Positions 1-8,308 are shown, counted from the first letter of the stretch. The stretch: 20,000 nt of DNA from Tubiluchus corallicola (GCA_030141605.1 JAQGDQ010001710.1:1-20000), one strand, 5' to 3'. A program made the numbers and translations. The notes: generated by a model from the letters alone, not told the origin.

Positions 1-1
1 A

Positions 2-168
2 GATGAATTTGGAGGTTATTATCATATCGAGATTTTTACAAAGCAAAATTTTTAGATCACGTTGAGAAAAAGGTCGATATCCCGTGGTTTGGAGAGGGTT
101 TTGAAAAGAGTTTTAACAAAAAGTTATTATATAAAGAGGGTGAGCTTTGCAGAAATTTTATACTATAA
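2..168 (+). pseudogene. 3' end of an unidentified bacterial gene, possibly frameshifted
   Basis: Two overlapping reading frames look coding here. The frame from position 2 reads DEFGGYYHIEIFTK and stops with TAG at 53-55. The frame from position 7 reads FLDHVEKKVDIPWFGEGF near its middle and stops with TAA at 166-168; it has no ATG and is preceded by TGA at 4-6. Both have the acidic, lysine-rich character and codon use of the genes downstream, which would fit one gene with a frameshift near 40-50. Alternatively the first frame is the true end and the second is chance. I do not recognise the family. The gene is cut by the window edge, so its start and full length are unknown. Confidence 0.3.
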
Positions 169-259
169 GTTTTATGGATAGAAGCACCCAAATAGATTTG
201 CTACAAATTCTGTTTTTTAAACTTTATAAGTTCGTTCATACTTAAAAATAGTGTTATTT

Positions 260-532
260 ATGCTAATATATATATTCCTGTTTGCTGCAGTTAGCCTTAT
301 AAAAACCCTGTTTATAATATTTATTGCCTATTATATTGTCAAATTCCTAGTGAGGTTTTTGTTAGCTGGAGTTGTTAATAAGGCAGTTAAGAAGAATGCA
401 GAGATGAGAAGCAATGGAAAAAGAGGGGCAAAAAGTGGAGATGTAACAATTGAGTATAATGATACTAAGCGCAAGTATCGCACATCTCCTAAAGAGGGTG
501 AGTATGTTGAATATGAGGAGGTTGACGAGTAG
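260..532 (+). CDS. Small membrane-anchored protein, DUF4834-like
   Basis: A 90-residue protein. Residues 1-35 form one hydrophobic segment (leucine, isoleucine and phenylalanine rich). A short basic stretch follows (KKNAEMRSNGKRGAK), then an acidic tail ending GEYVEYEEVDE. One N-terminal membrane helix plus a 'DVTIEY...GEYVEYEEV' tail is the pattern I associate with DUF4834, a Bacteroidetes family of unknown function; the family call is from memory. I chose ATG at 260; a GTG at 251 would add three residues. No Shine-Dalgarno is visible and the upstream region is AT-rich, as is usual in Bacteroidota. It lies 69 bp before glyS on the same strand. Function unknown; a membrane-bound role is inferred only from the helix. 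Confidence 0.6.
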   Translation: MLIYIFLFAAVSLIKTLFIIFIAYYIVKFLVRFLLAGVVNKAVKKNAEMRSNGKRGAKSGDVTIEYNDTKRKYRTSPKEGEYVEYEEVDE

Positions 533-554
533 CTTTTCCATGGTGCTATAAAGC

Positions 555-586
555 TTTGTGTATAATTGATTTGTGAGTTCAATTTG
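555..586 (+). promoter_or_regulatory. Possible Bacteroidota-type promoter upstream of glyS
   Basis: TTTG at 555-558 is followed after 20 bases by TCAATTTG at 579-586. This differs in one position from the Bacteroidetes -7 consensus TAnnTTTG with a TTTG -33 box. It would leave a leader of only a few bases before the ATG at 602. In AT-rich sequence such matches occur by chance, so this is a weak call. Confidence 0.25.
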
Positions 587-601
587 TAATTAAAAATGTA
601 A

Positions 602-2155
602 ATGAGTCTGGAAGGAGTGTTTAAAAAGATAGTTGCTCACTGCAAAGAGTATGGGTATGTGTTTCCGTCTAGTGAAATATATGATGGATTAGGGGCGGTG
701 TATGATTATGGGCAGTATGGTGTAGAGCTAAAAAACAATATAAAGAAATATTGGTGGGATTCTATGGTGCTGTTGCATGAAAATATTGTTGGGATTGATT
801 CTGCAATTTTTATGCATCCTACAATATGGAAGGCATCGGGGCATGTTGATGCTTTCAATGATCCACTTATTGATAATAAAGATTCTAAAAAGAGGTACCG
901 TGCGGATGTTTTAATAGAGGAGTGCCTAGCAAAGCTTGAGGCTAAGATTGATAAAGAGATTGATAAAGCGAGAAAGCGCTTTGGTGATGCTTTTGATAGG
1001 GAACAGTTTTGTAGCACCAACTCCAGAGTGCTAAGTGTCAGGGATAAATGGAGTGAGCTGCATAATCGTTTTTCCAAAGCGCTGAATGATAATAATCTTG
1101 ATGAGCTTAAGAAAATTATTGAGGATTATGAAATAGTATGCTCTGTATCAGGCAGTAAAAACTGGACAGAGGTTCGTCAGTTTAACCTGATGTTCGCAAC
1201 AGAGATAGGCTCGGTTAGTGACGAGGCTTCAAAGGTTTACCTTCGCCCGGAAACAGCTCAGGGTATTTTTGTTAATTATCTGAATGTTCAGAAAACGGGA
1301 AGGATGAAAATTCCATTTGGGATTGCACAGATAGGGAAGGCCTTTCGTAATGAAATAGTTGCACGTCAGTTTATATTTCGTATGCGCGAGTTTGAGCAGA
1401 TGGAGTTGCAGTTTTTTGTTGCTCCCGGGTCGGAGTTGGACTGGTTTGAGAAATGGAAAGAGGCGAGAATGAAGTGGCATATGGCTTTGGGGTTTGATAA
1501 GGAAAACTATCAGTTTCATAAGCATGAAAAGCTGGCACATTATGCTAATGCTGCTGTTGATATAGAATACAAGTTTCCATTTGGTTTCAAGGAGGTTGAG
1601 GGTATTCACTCACGCACTGATTTTGATCTTTTACAGCATCAAAAGTACTCAGGGAAGAAGATACAGTATTTTGATTCAGATACAAATAAGTCGTACGTGC
1701 CTTTTGTGGTTGAGACATCAATAGGTGTTGACAGGATGTTTTTGCAAATAATATCTGCATCATATTGCGAGGAGGATGTTGAGAGTGCCAATGGGAAAAA
1801 AGAGAGTAGGGTAGTGCTAAAGTTACCGATGGCGTTAGCGCCTGTAAAAGTAGCGGTCTTGCCTTTAGTGAAGAAGGATGGATTGCCTGATATTGCCAGA
1901 AAGATTGTTAATCAGCTAAAGTTTGATTTTAACTGCAAGTATGACGAGAAAGATTCGGTGGGTAAGCGGTATCGCAGGCAGGATGCAATAGGGACGCCAT
2001 TTTGTATTACTGTAGACCATAAAACGTTAGAGGATAGCACAGTCACAGTACGTCATCGTGATACGATGAAGCAAGAGAGAGTAAGCATATCTCAACTTTA
2101 CGAGATAATACAAAAGCAGGTAAGTATGCGCACTTTGCTTGAAAAGATTATGTAG
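602..2155 (+). CDS. glyS: Glycyl-tRNA synthetase, single-chain (alpha2) type
   Basis: Attaches glycine to tRNA-Gly in the cytoplasm using ATP. 517 residues, near the usual length for the homodimeric class IIa enzyme (gene also named glyQS). The N-terminus has the GlyRS block YGYVFPSSEIYDGLGAVYDYG (about 18-38), including the strand that binds the tRNA acceptor end. RPETAQGIF lies at about 214-222. Class II motif 2 is FRNEIVARQFIFRMREFEQME (about 247-267) and motif 3 is ETSIGVDRMF (about 370-379). The C-terminal anticodon-binding domain (about 415-505) contains KVAVLPLVKKDG and ends DTMKQERVSISQLYEII. A lysine- and glutamate-rich insert at about 100-170 resembles Bacteroidetes homologues. The start is the ATG at 602 after an A-rich leader without Shine-Dalgarno. 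No internal stop or frameshift. All catalytic blocks are present, so it should be functional if expressed in a bacterium. Confidence 0.96.
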   Translation: MSLEGVFKKIVAHCKEYGYVFPSSEIYDGLGAVYDYGQYGVELKNNIKKYWWDSMVLLHENIVGIDSAIFMHPTIWKASGHVDAFNDPLIDNKDSKKRYRADVLIEECLAKLEAKIDKEIDKARKRFGDAFDREQFCSTNSRVLSVRDKWSELHNRFSKALNDNNLDELKKIIEDYEIVCSVSGSKNWTEVRQFNLMFATEIGSVSDEASKVYLRPETAQGIFVNYLNVQKTGRMKIPFGIAQIGKAFRNEIVARQFIFRMREFEQMELQFFVAPGSELDWFEKWKEARMKWHMALGFDKENYQFHKHEKLAHYANAAVDIEYKFPFGFKEVEGIHSRTDFDLLQHQKYSGKKIQYFDSDTNKSYVPFVVETSIGVDRMFLQIISASYCEEDVESANGKKESRVVLKLPMALAPVKVAVLPLVKKDGLPDIARKIVNQLKFDFNCKYDEKDSVGKRYRRQDAIGTPFCITVDHKTLEDSTVTVRHRDTMKQERVSISQLYEIIQKQVSMRTLLEKIM

Positions 2156-2196
2156 CTCATTTCTTTTTATTTAAAAGGCCATTTAATTTTTGACAG

Positions 2197-3492
2197 ATGG
2201 GAATGTGTGATAAGTTAAGAAGGAAAGAGTCTGCTATTACAGTGGTTGGACTGGGGTATGTAGGGCTTCCTCTGGCTCTTGCTTTTGCAAAAAAGGTAAA
2301 AGTAGTAGGGTTTGATACAGATTTAAGTAAGCTTGAGAAACTAAACCTGGATGTTGATCCTGGCGGAGAGTTGAAATCAACAGATTTTGAAGGTTGTGAT
2401 ATATCTTTTACCTCTCGCCTTCAGGATATTGAAGGTTCTTTGTTTTATGTTATAACAGTTCCTACTCCTATTGATAAGTATAATAATCCCGATTTGACTA
2501 TATTGAAAGAAGCCAGTAGAATGGTTGGTAGTGTTATTAAGAGAGGGGAGTGTGTTGTTTTCGAATCGACGGTTTATCCAGGAGCTACCGAAGAGGATTG
2601 TCTTCCAGAGCTTGAAAGAGAGTCGGGGCTAAAAGGAGGTGTTGATTTTAAGTATGGATATTCACCAGAGAGGATAAATCCGGGAGATAGAGTGCATACA
2701 GTGGAGAATACTCTTAAGATTGTATCGGGCTGTGATGATGAAACTCTGGATGAGATTGCGGATCTTTACAGAGTGGTTGTAGAGCCTGGTGTTCATAAGG
2801 CTTCAAGTATAAGAGTAGCAGAAGCTGCAAAGGTTTTTGAAAATATTCAGCGTGATGTTAATATAGGTTTGGTGAACGAGCTTTCAAAGATACTGGAGTT
2901 GATGAATGTAAGTACATTCGATGTTCTTGAGGCTGCCGGCACAAAGTGGAATTTTCTTGATTTCCACCCTGGACTGGTTGGTGGCCACTGTATAGGGATA
3001 GATCCCTATTATCTTAAGTATAAGGCGGAGTCGCTTGGTTTTCATCCAATGATGATGTCAAGCGGGCGCCTGATTAACGATTCTATGGCATCATATATAG
3101 CGCTCAATACCGTGAAGAGGCTTATTAATCAACGACATGAAGTGAAGGGCGCAAGGGCTTTAGTGATGGGAATTACTTTCAAGGAGAATGTTCGCGATTC
3201 AAGAAATTCAAAGGCTGTAGATCTTGTCCGCCATCTTAAAGAGTTTGGGGTTATAGTCGATGTTGTTGATCCGCTGGCCAGCTATGATGAAGTGAAGTCT
3301 GCGTACGGGCTTAAGTTACAGAATAAAGTTTCAGGAAAGTATAGCGTGATCGTCATTGCGGTTCCTCACAACGAGTATAGAAATTTAGATGAAGGTTTTT
3401 TTACTGCAATCACAGAAAAAAGACCGATAATGATTGACCTAAAAGGTGTATATCGCAATAAGTTTGATATGTTCGATTATTGGAGCCTGTAA
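2197..3492 (+). CDS. UDP-N-acetylhexosamine dehydrogenase (WecC/WbpA/TviB family)
   Basis: Oxidises the C6 hydroxyl of a UDP-N-acetylhexosamine to a uronic acid with two NAD+, supplying precursors for capsule or O-antigen. 431 residues, normal for the family. The N-terminal Rossmann fold has VVGLGYVGLPLALAFAKK (about 17-34), with an acidic residue at the end of the second strand (VVGFD). FESTVYPGAT (about 124-133) and YSPERINPGDR (about 151-161) are family blocks; the latter is typical of WbpA/WbpO/TviB-type enzymes using N-acetylated sugars rather than UDP-glucose. The catalytic cysteine is Cys265 in GGHCIGIDPYYL. The C-terminal domain has GITFKENVRDSRNSKAVDLV (about 326-345). Starts at ATG 2197 (a second in-frame ATG is at 2203), 41 bp after glyS. 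It ends 9 bp before the glycosyltransferase, suggesting co-transcription. Which sugar it uses (ManNAc, GlcNAc or GalNAc) cannot be fixed from this sequence. Confidence 0.9.
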   Translation: MGMCDKLRRKESAITVVGLGYVGLPLALAFAKKVKVVGFDTDLSKLEKLNLDVDPGGELKSTDFEGCDISFTSRLQDIEGSLFYVITVPTPIDKYNNPDLTILKEASRMVGSVIKRGECVVFESTVYPGATEEDCLPELERESGLKGGVDFKYGYSPERINPGDRVHTVENTLKIVSGCDDETLDEIADLYRVVVEPGVHKASSIRVAEAAKVFENIQRDVNIGLVNELSKILELMNVSTFDVLEAAGTKWNFLDFHPGLVGGHCIGIDPYYLKYKAESLGFHPMMMSSGRLINDSMASYIALNTVKRLINQRHEVKGARALVMGITFKENVRDSRNSKAVDLVRHLKEFGVIVDVVDPLASYDEVKSAYGLKLQNKVSGKYSVIVIAVPHNEYRNLDEGFFTAITEKRPIMIDLKGVYRNKFDMFDYWSL

Positions 3493-3501
3493 GCTTTTTA
3501 A

Positions 3502-4782
3502 GTGAAAAAAGTTCTTGTCATAACATATTATTGGCCACCTAGTGGTGGAGCGGGTGTACAAAGATGGCTTAAGTTCACAAAGTATCTGCCTGAGTACGGA
3601 TGGGAGCCGATAGTGCTTACAGTTGACCCGCAGAAAGCTTCGTATGCGCAGATCGATGAGTCGTTATCAAAAGAGGTTTCAAAGGATTTGAAGGTGTATT
3701 ACACTAAGACTTGTGAGGTGTACTCTATTTATAAGAGGCTTTCCAGGAAGAAAGAGATACCTTTTGGTGGATTTTCAAATCAGGATAGTAGTAATCCCGA
3801 TCTTTTTCAAAAAATATCAATGTTTTTAAGGGGAAATTTCTTTTTGCCGGACCCCCGCAGAGGATGGAACAGGTATGCCCTGAGAGAAGCATGCAGGATA
3901 ATCAAAGAGAATAGTATTTCAACGGTTGTTACAACAAGCCCTCCTCATTCTACCCAGCTAATAGGGCTCAGTTTGAAGAAGAAACTGAATATTAAGTGGA
4001 TTGCAGATCTTCGCGATCCATGGTGTGATATATATTATTATCATAAGTTAAGGCAGACTAAAGTAGCTGCATGGCTGGATAGGAGAATGGAGCTTAAAGT
4101 GTTGAGAAGTGCAGATAGAGTTATCGCAATGAGTAATAGTGTTCAACAGCTATTTAGTAAAAAGCTTTCAAGTAGCAGGGGAGTGGATGTGGTTCATAAT
4201 GGATATGATAGTGATGATTTTACAGGCATAAAGAGTAGTAGTAGTTCAAATTTTTTCACAATAACATACACAGGAACCATAACCAATGAGTATGATATTT
4301 CAGGTTTTATTTCTGCAGTTACAGGTATTAGTAAAGTTCTCCCGGGCAGGGTTAAAGTACATTTCGTTGGAAATGTACCCGGAGACATGAAGAGGATGAT
4401 TTCTGACAAGCTATGCGAAAAAGGTGTTAAGTTTACGGGTTATGTTACGCATAGAAAGTCTATATCTCTCCTCTTGAAGAGTGATGTTTTACTGCTTATA
4501 ATCCCCAAGTGTAAAAATAACGCAGGGATTACTACAGGGAAGATATTTGAGTATCTGGCCGCCAAGAAACCAGTGTTATGCATAGGTCCCATACATGGAG
4601 ATGCTGCGTCAATTATCAGGGAGTGCAATTCGGGAAAGACTTTCGATTATTCAGACTCTCACGGGATGAGGAAGTATCTTATGTCTCATATTGAGCAGGA
4701 TAACCACCCCTGCTCATATTCGCCTGACAAGTATTCGAGAAAAAGCTTAACCAGTTCTCTTGCAAAACTGCTTGATATGTGA
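3502..4782 (+). CDS. Glycosyltransferase, family-4 (GT-B) type
   Basis: A 426-residue putative sugar transferase with two Rossmann-like halves. The N-terminal half opens KKVLVITYYWPPSGGAGVQRW, a glycine-rich start common in Bacteroidetes GT4-like enzymes, and contains ADLRDPW (about 169-175), another block common in this group. The second half has TITYTGTI (about 252-259), VHFVGNVPG and FTGYVTHRKSISLLLKSDVL. The donor-site segment GKIFEYLAAKKPVL (about 344-357) is conserved, with a glutamate in the EX7E region. No signal peptide or membrane helix, so it is cytosolic or membrane-peripheral. Start is GTG at 3502, 9 bp after the sugar dehydrogenase; the residue order after it matches family N-termini. 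With that neighbour it probably builds a surface polysaccharide containing an N-acetylhexosaminuronic acid, but donor and acceptor are unknown. The pair sits between two tRNA synthetase genes, with no other sugar genes in view. Confidence 0.85.
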   Translation: MKKVLVITYYWPPSGGAGVQRWLKFTKYLPEYGWEPIVLTVDPQKASYAQIDESLSKEVSKDLKVYYTKTCEVYSIYKRLSRKKEIPFGGFSNQDSSNPDLFQKISMFLRGNFFLPDPRRGWNRYALREACRIIKENSISTVVTTSPPHSTQLIGLSLKKKLNIKWIADLRDPWCDIYYYHKLRQTKVAAWLDRRMELKVLRSADRVIAMSNSVQQLFSKKLSSSRGVDVVHNGYDSDDFTGIKSSSSSNFFTITYTGTITNEYDISGFISAVTGISKVLPGRVKVHFVGNVPGDMKRMISDKLCEKGVKFTGYVTHRKSISLLLKSDVLLLIIPKCKNNAGITTGKIFEYLAAKKPVLCIGPIHGDAASIIRECNSGKTFDYSDSHGMRKYLMSHIEQDNHPCSYSPDKYSRKSLTSSLAKLLDM

Positions 4783-4858
4783 GCATGAGCCTTGCAATTA
4801 ATTAAATCTGCTCTGTTTTATATGTGTTTGTTAAAAAAAGGAGTACGTTAGCGGAGAG

Positions 4859-4978
4859 GTGCGATTGATCAATGTTTATCTTGTTATTTTGGTTTTAATT
4901 ATCACTACATTAAAGCTAATTTTGGTGTCTGTTAGGAATATTAATATTTTTGTGTTCTACAAGATAATAGAAAATTAA
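4859..4978 (+). CDS. Possible 37-39 residue hydrophobic leader peptide or micropeptide before thrS
   Basis: In the 195-bp gap between the glycosyltransferase and thrS one frame stays open from GTG 4859 (or TTG 4865) to TAA 4976-4978. The stop overlaps the thrS ATG as TAATG. The product would be almost entirely hydrophobic ([20 protein letters not shown]), a single membrane segment, with a threonine pair in the middle. A purine-rich GGAGAGG at 4853-4859 sits 5 bases before the TTG. It could be a small membrane protein, a translational coupler or an attenuation leader for thrS. It could also be chance, because AT-rich sequence readily gives hydrophobic frames. No homologue recognised. Confidence 0.25.
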   Translation: MRLINVYLVILVLIITTLKLILVSVRNINIFVFYKIIEN

Positions 4979-6930
4979 TGATGATGGTTAAGATTTCACT
5001 GCCTGATGGATCTATAAGGGAGTATAGTAGAGGTGTTACCGGATTGGAGATTGCCCGGTCAATCAGTAACAGGCTAGCAAAGGATGTTTTGTCAGTATCT
5101 GTTGATAAGGAGGTTTGGGATCTTACCAGGCCTATCAGTAAAGATGCTTCTATAAAGTTGCACACCTGGGATGATAAGGAGGGGCGTGATACTTTTTGGC
5201 ACTCCTCTGCTCACATTATGGCCGAAGCTATAGAGTTACTATATCCTGGTACAAAGTTTGGAATAGGCCCCACCATAGATAGTGGGTTTTATTATGATAT
5301 AAAACTTCCTGATGGTAAAGCACTCTCGGACAAGGATCTTTCAAAAATTGAAAAGAAAGTGATTGAGCTCGCCAGGCAGAAAAGTGATATTGAAAGAAGC
5401 GAGGTGTCTAAAGAAAGTGCTCTGAAACTGTTCACAGAAAAAGATGATGAGTATAAGCAGGAGCTAATCTCTGAGCTGGATGATGGTACTATTTCACTAT
5501 ACAAGCAAGGGAGCTTTATTGATCTTTGTCGTGGGCCACATCTTCCCAATACCGGCTACATAAAGGGTGTTAAGCTTACAAGTATTGCAGGTGCCTATTG
5601 GCGTGGAGATGAGAAGAATGAGATGCTTACAAGAGTGTATGGCATAACTTTCCCCAAGCAAAAGCTACTTGACGACTATTTGATAATACTGGAGGAGGCA
5701 CAAAAGCGCGATCATCGTAAGATTGGCAAAGAGATGGAGTTGTTTACCTTTTCGCAGGAGGTGGGTCCGGGTCTGCCTTTATGGCTGCCAAAAGGGGCTA
5801 TATTAAGAGAGCAGCTGGAAAATTTTCTGAAAAGGGTGCAGAGGCAGTTTGGGTATGAGCAGGTTATATCTCCACACATTGGGAATATAAACCTTTATAA
5901 GAAGTCAGGTCATTATCATAAGTATGGTGAGGATTCATTTCAGGCGATCAGTACTCCAACTAAGGGGGAGGAGTATTTTTTAAAGCCTATGAATTGTCCT
6001 CACCATTGCGAGATATATAAAAGTAAACCGCACTCATACAAAGCTCTCCCTGTGCGAATGGCAGAGTTTGGTACAGTGTACAGGTATGAGCAGAGTGGTG
6101 AGTTACACGGGTTGACAAGAGTAAGGTCTTTTACTCAGGATGACGCACATATTTTTTGTCGCCCGGAGCAGCTTAAAGAGGAGTTTTTAAAAGTTATTGA
6201 TATTATCTTTATAATCTTTAAAGCTCTTGATTTCAAAGAATATACTGCTCAAATTTCTCTGCGTGATCCTGTAAATAGAGAGAAGTATATTGGTTCGGAC
6301 GAAAACTGGGATAAAGCAGAGAAGGCAATAATTGAAGCGTGTGAGGAGAAGGGTCTGAAGACTGTTACGGAGATTGGGGAGGCTGCATTTTACGGTCCCA
6401 AGCTTGATTTTATGGTCAAGGATGCACTGGGAAGGAGTTGGCAGCTTGGTACTATACAGGTTGATTATAATCTACCGGAGCGATTTAGTTTAGAATATAT
6501 TGGTGCAGATGATAAGCGATATCAGCCAGTTATGATACATCGTGCGCCCTTTGGTTCAATGGAGCGTTTTTGCGCTGTACTTATAGAACATACGGCAGGG
6601 AAATTTCCTTTATGGCTGGCGCCTGAGCAGGTGGCGATTCTGCCTGTTGGTAAAAAGTTTAATGAATATGCTGAAAAAGTTTCAAATTATTTAAATATTT
6701 CCGATATTCGCGCTGTAGTAGACGAGCGTAGTGAGAAGGTGGGTAGAAAGATTAGGGATAGTGAGTTGAAAAAAGTACCTTACATGCTTATTGTTGGAGA
6801 AAAGGAACAGGAGAATGAGAGTGTTTCTGTTCGCTGTCATGGTGGTGAAGATAAAGGTCTTATGATGCTTGACGAGTTTGTTGATTTTATCTGTAGTGAG
6901 GTTCGGGAACAGCTGTCAATAATTGGTTGA
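4978..6930 (+). CDS. thrS: Threonyl-tRNA synthetase
   Basis: Charges tRNA-Thr with threonine and removes mischarged serine. 650 residues, close to the usual 640. Domains in order: TGS domain (about 3-63); N2 editing domain (about 70-225) with [11 protein letters not shown] and [14 protein letters not shown], which carries the editing-site histidines and cysteine; class II core (about 245-540); anticodon-binding domain (about 545-645) beginning [12 protein letters not shown]. The catalytic zinc ligands are visible as Cys340 in MNCPHHC, His391 in TQDDAHIF and His521 in [13 protein letters not shown]. Motif 2 is [20 protein letters not shown]. The start has three ATGs in a row (4978, 4981, 4984); the first overlaps the stop of a possible upstream leader frame. 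No Shine-Dalgarno. It heads the conserved thrS-infC-rpmI-rplT order; infC follows after 46 bp. Intact. Confidence 0.97.
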   Translation: MMMVKISLPDGSIREYSRGVTGLEIARSISNRLAKDVLSVSVDKEVWDLTRPISKDASIKLHTWDDKEGRDTFWHSSAHIMAEAIELLYPGTKFGIGPTIDSGFYYDIKLPDGKALSDKDLSKIEKKVIELARQKSDIERSEVSKESALKLFTEKDDEYKQELISELDDGTISLYKQGSFIDLCRGPHLPNTGYIKGVKLTSIAGAYWRGDEKNEMLTRVYGITFPKQKLLDDYLIILEEAQKRDHRKIGKEMELFTFSQEVGPGLPLWLPKGAILREQLENFLKRVQRQFGYEQVISPHIGNINLYKKSGHYHKYGEDSFQAISTPTKGEEYFLKPMNCPHHCEIYKSKPHSYKALPVRMAEFGTVYRYEQSGELHGLTRVRSFTQDDAHIFCRPEQLKEEFLKVIDIIFIIFKALDFKEYTAQISLRDPVNREKYIGSDENWDKAEKAIIEACEEKGLKTVTEIGEAAFYGPKLDFMVKDALGRSWQLGTIQVDYNLPERFSLEYIGADDKRYQPVMIHRAPFGSMERFCAVLIEHTAGKFPLWLAPEQVAILPVGKKFNEYAEKVSNYLNISDIRAVVDERSEKVGRKIRDSELKKVPYMLIVGEKEQENESVSVRCHGGEDKGLMMLDEFVDFICSEVREQLSIIG

Positions 6931-6963
6931 CGTATTTTATAATTTACCTACTAACTTAATTTA

Positions 6964-6979
6964 GGAGGATTTAACTATA
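6964..6979 (+). promoter_or_regulatory. Strong Shine-Dalgarno plus AUA start of infC
   Basis: GGAGG at 6964-6968 lies 8 bases before an ATA at 6977-6979 that opens the IF3 frame. The other genes of this block have A-rich leaders without such a site. A rare AUN start is the known basis of IF3 autoregulation: IF3 rejects non-standard start codons, so it limits its own synthesis. The strong ribosome site probably compensates for the weak codon. Confidence 0.75.
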
Positions 6980-7531
6980 GCATTAAGAAGAGGCAAAGGG
7001 CGTAGATATACCCCAAGAGATGATAAACCTAAGTTCCGAATTAATAAATATATCAGAGCTCAGGAGATACGACTGGTCGGAGACAATATAGAAAGCCCGG
7101 GCGTATATAATACTCAGGAGGCTATTAAGATAGCTGATGGGTTGGAACTTGATCTGGTAGAGGTGTCTCCTAAAGCGGAGCCACCTGTATGTCGCATTGT
7201 AGACTACCAGAAGTTTCTTTATCAGCAAAAGAAGAAACAGAAAGAGTTAAAAGCGAAAGCGACAAAAATAGTTGTAAAAGAGATACGGTTTGGCCCTAAT
7301 ACGGATGAACACGACTTCAATTTTAAGCTAAAGCATGCCCAGAAATTTCTGAATGAGGGAGCTAAGGTGAAGGCGTTTGTATTCTTTAAAGGCCGTACTA
7401 TACTGTTTAAAGAGAAAGGAGAAATATTACTTCTGCGCTTTGCACAGGAGCTGGAGGAGTTTGGAAAAGTAGAGCAAATGCCAAAGCTGGAGGGTAAAAG
7501 GATGTCAATGTTTATTTCACCTAAAAAATAA
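6977..7531 (+). CDS. infC: Translation initiation factor IF3 with AUA start codon
   Basis: Binds the 30S subunit, keeps it apart from 50S and checks initiator tRNA and start codon. Read from ATA 6977 the protein has 184 residues, the normal length. The N-domain contains [18 protein letters not shown] (about 21-38), typical of IF3, followed by [20 protein letters not shown] (about 58-77) and the lysine-rich linker [20 protein letters not shown]. The C-domain contains [18 protein letters not shown] and [10 protein letters not shown], and ends with an MSMFISPKK tail. The first ATG in frame is at 7142. It would remove 55 residues, including most of the conserved N-domain, so it is rejected as the start. 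The region from 6977 to 7142 is fully open and matches the family. Upstream GGAGG supports the ATA start. It follows thrS by 46 bp and precedes rpmI by 62 bp. Confidence 0.93.
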   Translation: MALRRGKGRRYTPRDDKPKFRINKYIRAQEIRLVGDNIESPGVYNTQEAIKIADGLELDLVEVSPKAEPPVCRIVDYQKFLYQQKKKQKELKAKATKIVVKEIRFGPNTDEHDFNFKLKHAQKFLNEGAKVKAFVFFKGRTILFKEKGEILLLRFAQELEEFGKVEQMPKLEGKRMSMFISPKK

Positions 7532-7534
7532 AGT

Positions 7535-7555
7535 GAGATCTTTTACAGAGGTCTC
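7535..7555 (+). other. Small hairpin between infC and rpmI
   Basis: GAGATC at 7535-7540 can pair with GGTCTC at 7550-7555 (six pairs, one G-U) around a 9-base loop. No U-tract follows (CAAATG), so it is not a typical terminator. It may be an RNA processing or pausing site, or part of an L20-responsive leader for rpmI-rplT, which is known in other bacteria. A stem this short could be chance. Confidence 0.3.
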
Positions 7556-7593
7556 AAATGTAGTAGTTTAAATGAATAAAAGCAGAGATAGAG

Positions 7594-7791
7594 ATGCCTA
7601 AAATGAAGACAAATGCCGGAGCTAAGAAACGCTTTAAGATTACCGGTAGTGGCAAAATTAAGAGAAAGCATGCTAATAAAAGTCACATACTTACTAAGAA
7701 ATCTACAAAGCGCAAGAGAAGGCTAACACAGTGGGGAACTGTGGCAAAATCGGACGTTACTTTTGTAAAGAGACTTCTTGCTATGAAGTAG
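7594..7791 (+). CDS. rpmI: 50S ribosomal protein L35
   Basis: A 65-residue, very basic protein of the large subunit (bL35), the usual length. It opens [20 protein letters not shown] and continues [24 protein letters not shown], the RNA-binding region, ending VKRLLAMK. Start ATG 7594; a weakly purine-rich leader (GCAGAGATAGAG) precedes it. It stands between infC and rplT as in most bacteria, and is normally repressed together with rplT by L20 binding to the mRNA. Intact. Confidence 0.97.
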   Translation: MPKMKTNAGAKKRFKITGSGKIKRKHANKSHILTKKSTKRKRRLTQWGTVAKSDVTFVKRLLAMK

Positions 7792-7889
7792 CAGCTTCCT
7801 TATTAAAAGATAATTTGAAATTATTAATGTGGTAGTGAGCACCTAAGATTCTCCATGTAGAGAGCGCCGCTATCAAAAATACAGAGAAA

Positions 7890-8234
7890 ATGCCAAAGTC
7901 AGTAAATCATGTAGCTTCAAAAGCCCGCAGGAAAAAAATATTGAAACAGACCAAAGGGTATTGGGGTACTAGAAGCAATGTCTGGACAGTTGCGAAAAAT
8001 GCATACGAGAAAGGGTTACAATATGCATATCGTGATAGAAAGAAAAAGAAAAGTACTTTTCGTGCATTGTGGATACAACGTATTAATGCCGCTGCGCGAA
8101 AGGAGGGTATGTCATACTCAGTGCTTATGGGCAAGTTAAAGGGTGCAAATGTGGAAATTAACCGCAAAGTTCTGGCGGACCTGGCTATGAACCACCCTGA
8201 AGCGTTTAGCGCGGTTGTTAATAAGGTAAAATAA
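7890..8234 (+). CDS. rplT: 50S ribosomal protein L20
   Basis: A 114-residue basic protein (bL20) that binds 23S rRNA early in large-subunit assembly and autoregulates its operon. Family length is about 115-119. It opens [20 protein letters not shown] and continues [48 protein letters not shown], the long helical rRNA-binding part. The globular part follows with [31 protein letters not shown]. The 98-bp gap from rpmI has no other gene; an L20 operator might lie there but I see no clear rRNA mimic. It is the last bacterial gene, followed at 8283 by a terminator. Intact. Confidence 0.97.
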   Translation: MPKSVNHVASKARRKKILKQTKGYWGTRSNVWTVAKNAYEKGLQYAYRDRKKKKSTFRALWIQRINAAARKEGMSYSVLMGKLKGANVEINRKVLADLAMNHPEAFSAVVNKVK

Positions 8235-8282
8235 GAAAAACGAATTGAGGTAAAAAGAGGATTTTTATAGCAGTATTATACT

Positions 8283-8308
8283 AAAAGCCATCTTCGCGGG
8301 TGGCTTTT
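8283..8308 (+). terminator. Hairpin terminator after rplT
   Basis: AAAAGCCATC (8283-8292) pairs with GGTGGCTTTT (8299-8308) over ten pairs, one of them G-U, around the loop TTCGCG. The A-run before and T-run after make it usable on both strands. The downstream tract is TTTTGTTT. It lies 49 bp after the rplT stop and is the last clearly bacterial signal of the window. Confidence 0.8.

Noticed and set aside
706-1609. Minus-strand frames inside glyS
   Set aside because: Antisense shadows of a clearly coding gene, with no family match.
4783-4830. Weak hairpin after the glycosyltransferase (GAGCA ... TGCTC)
   Set aside because: Only five pairs with a loop of more than 20 bases and a poor T-tract; not enough for a terminator.
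7142-7531. IF3 starting at the first ATG
   Set aside because: It would give 129 residues and lose most of the conserved N-domain, while upstream codons match IF3 back to the ATA at 6977.
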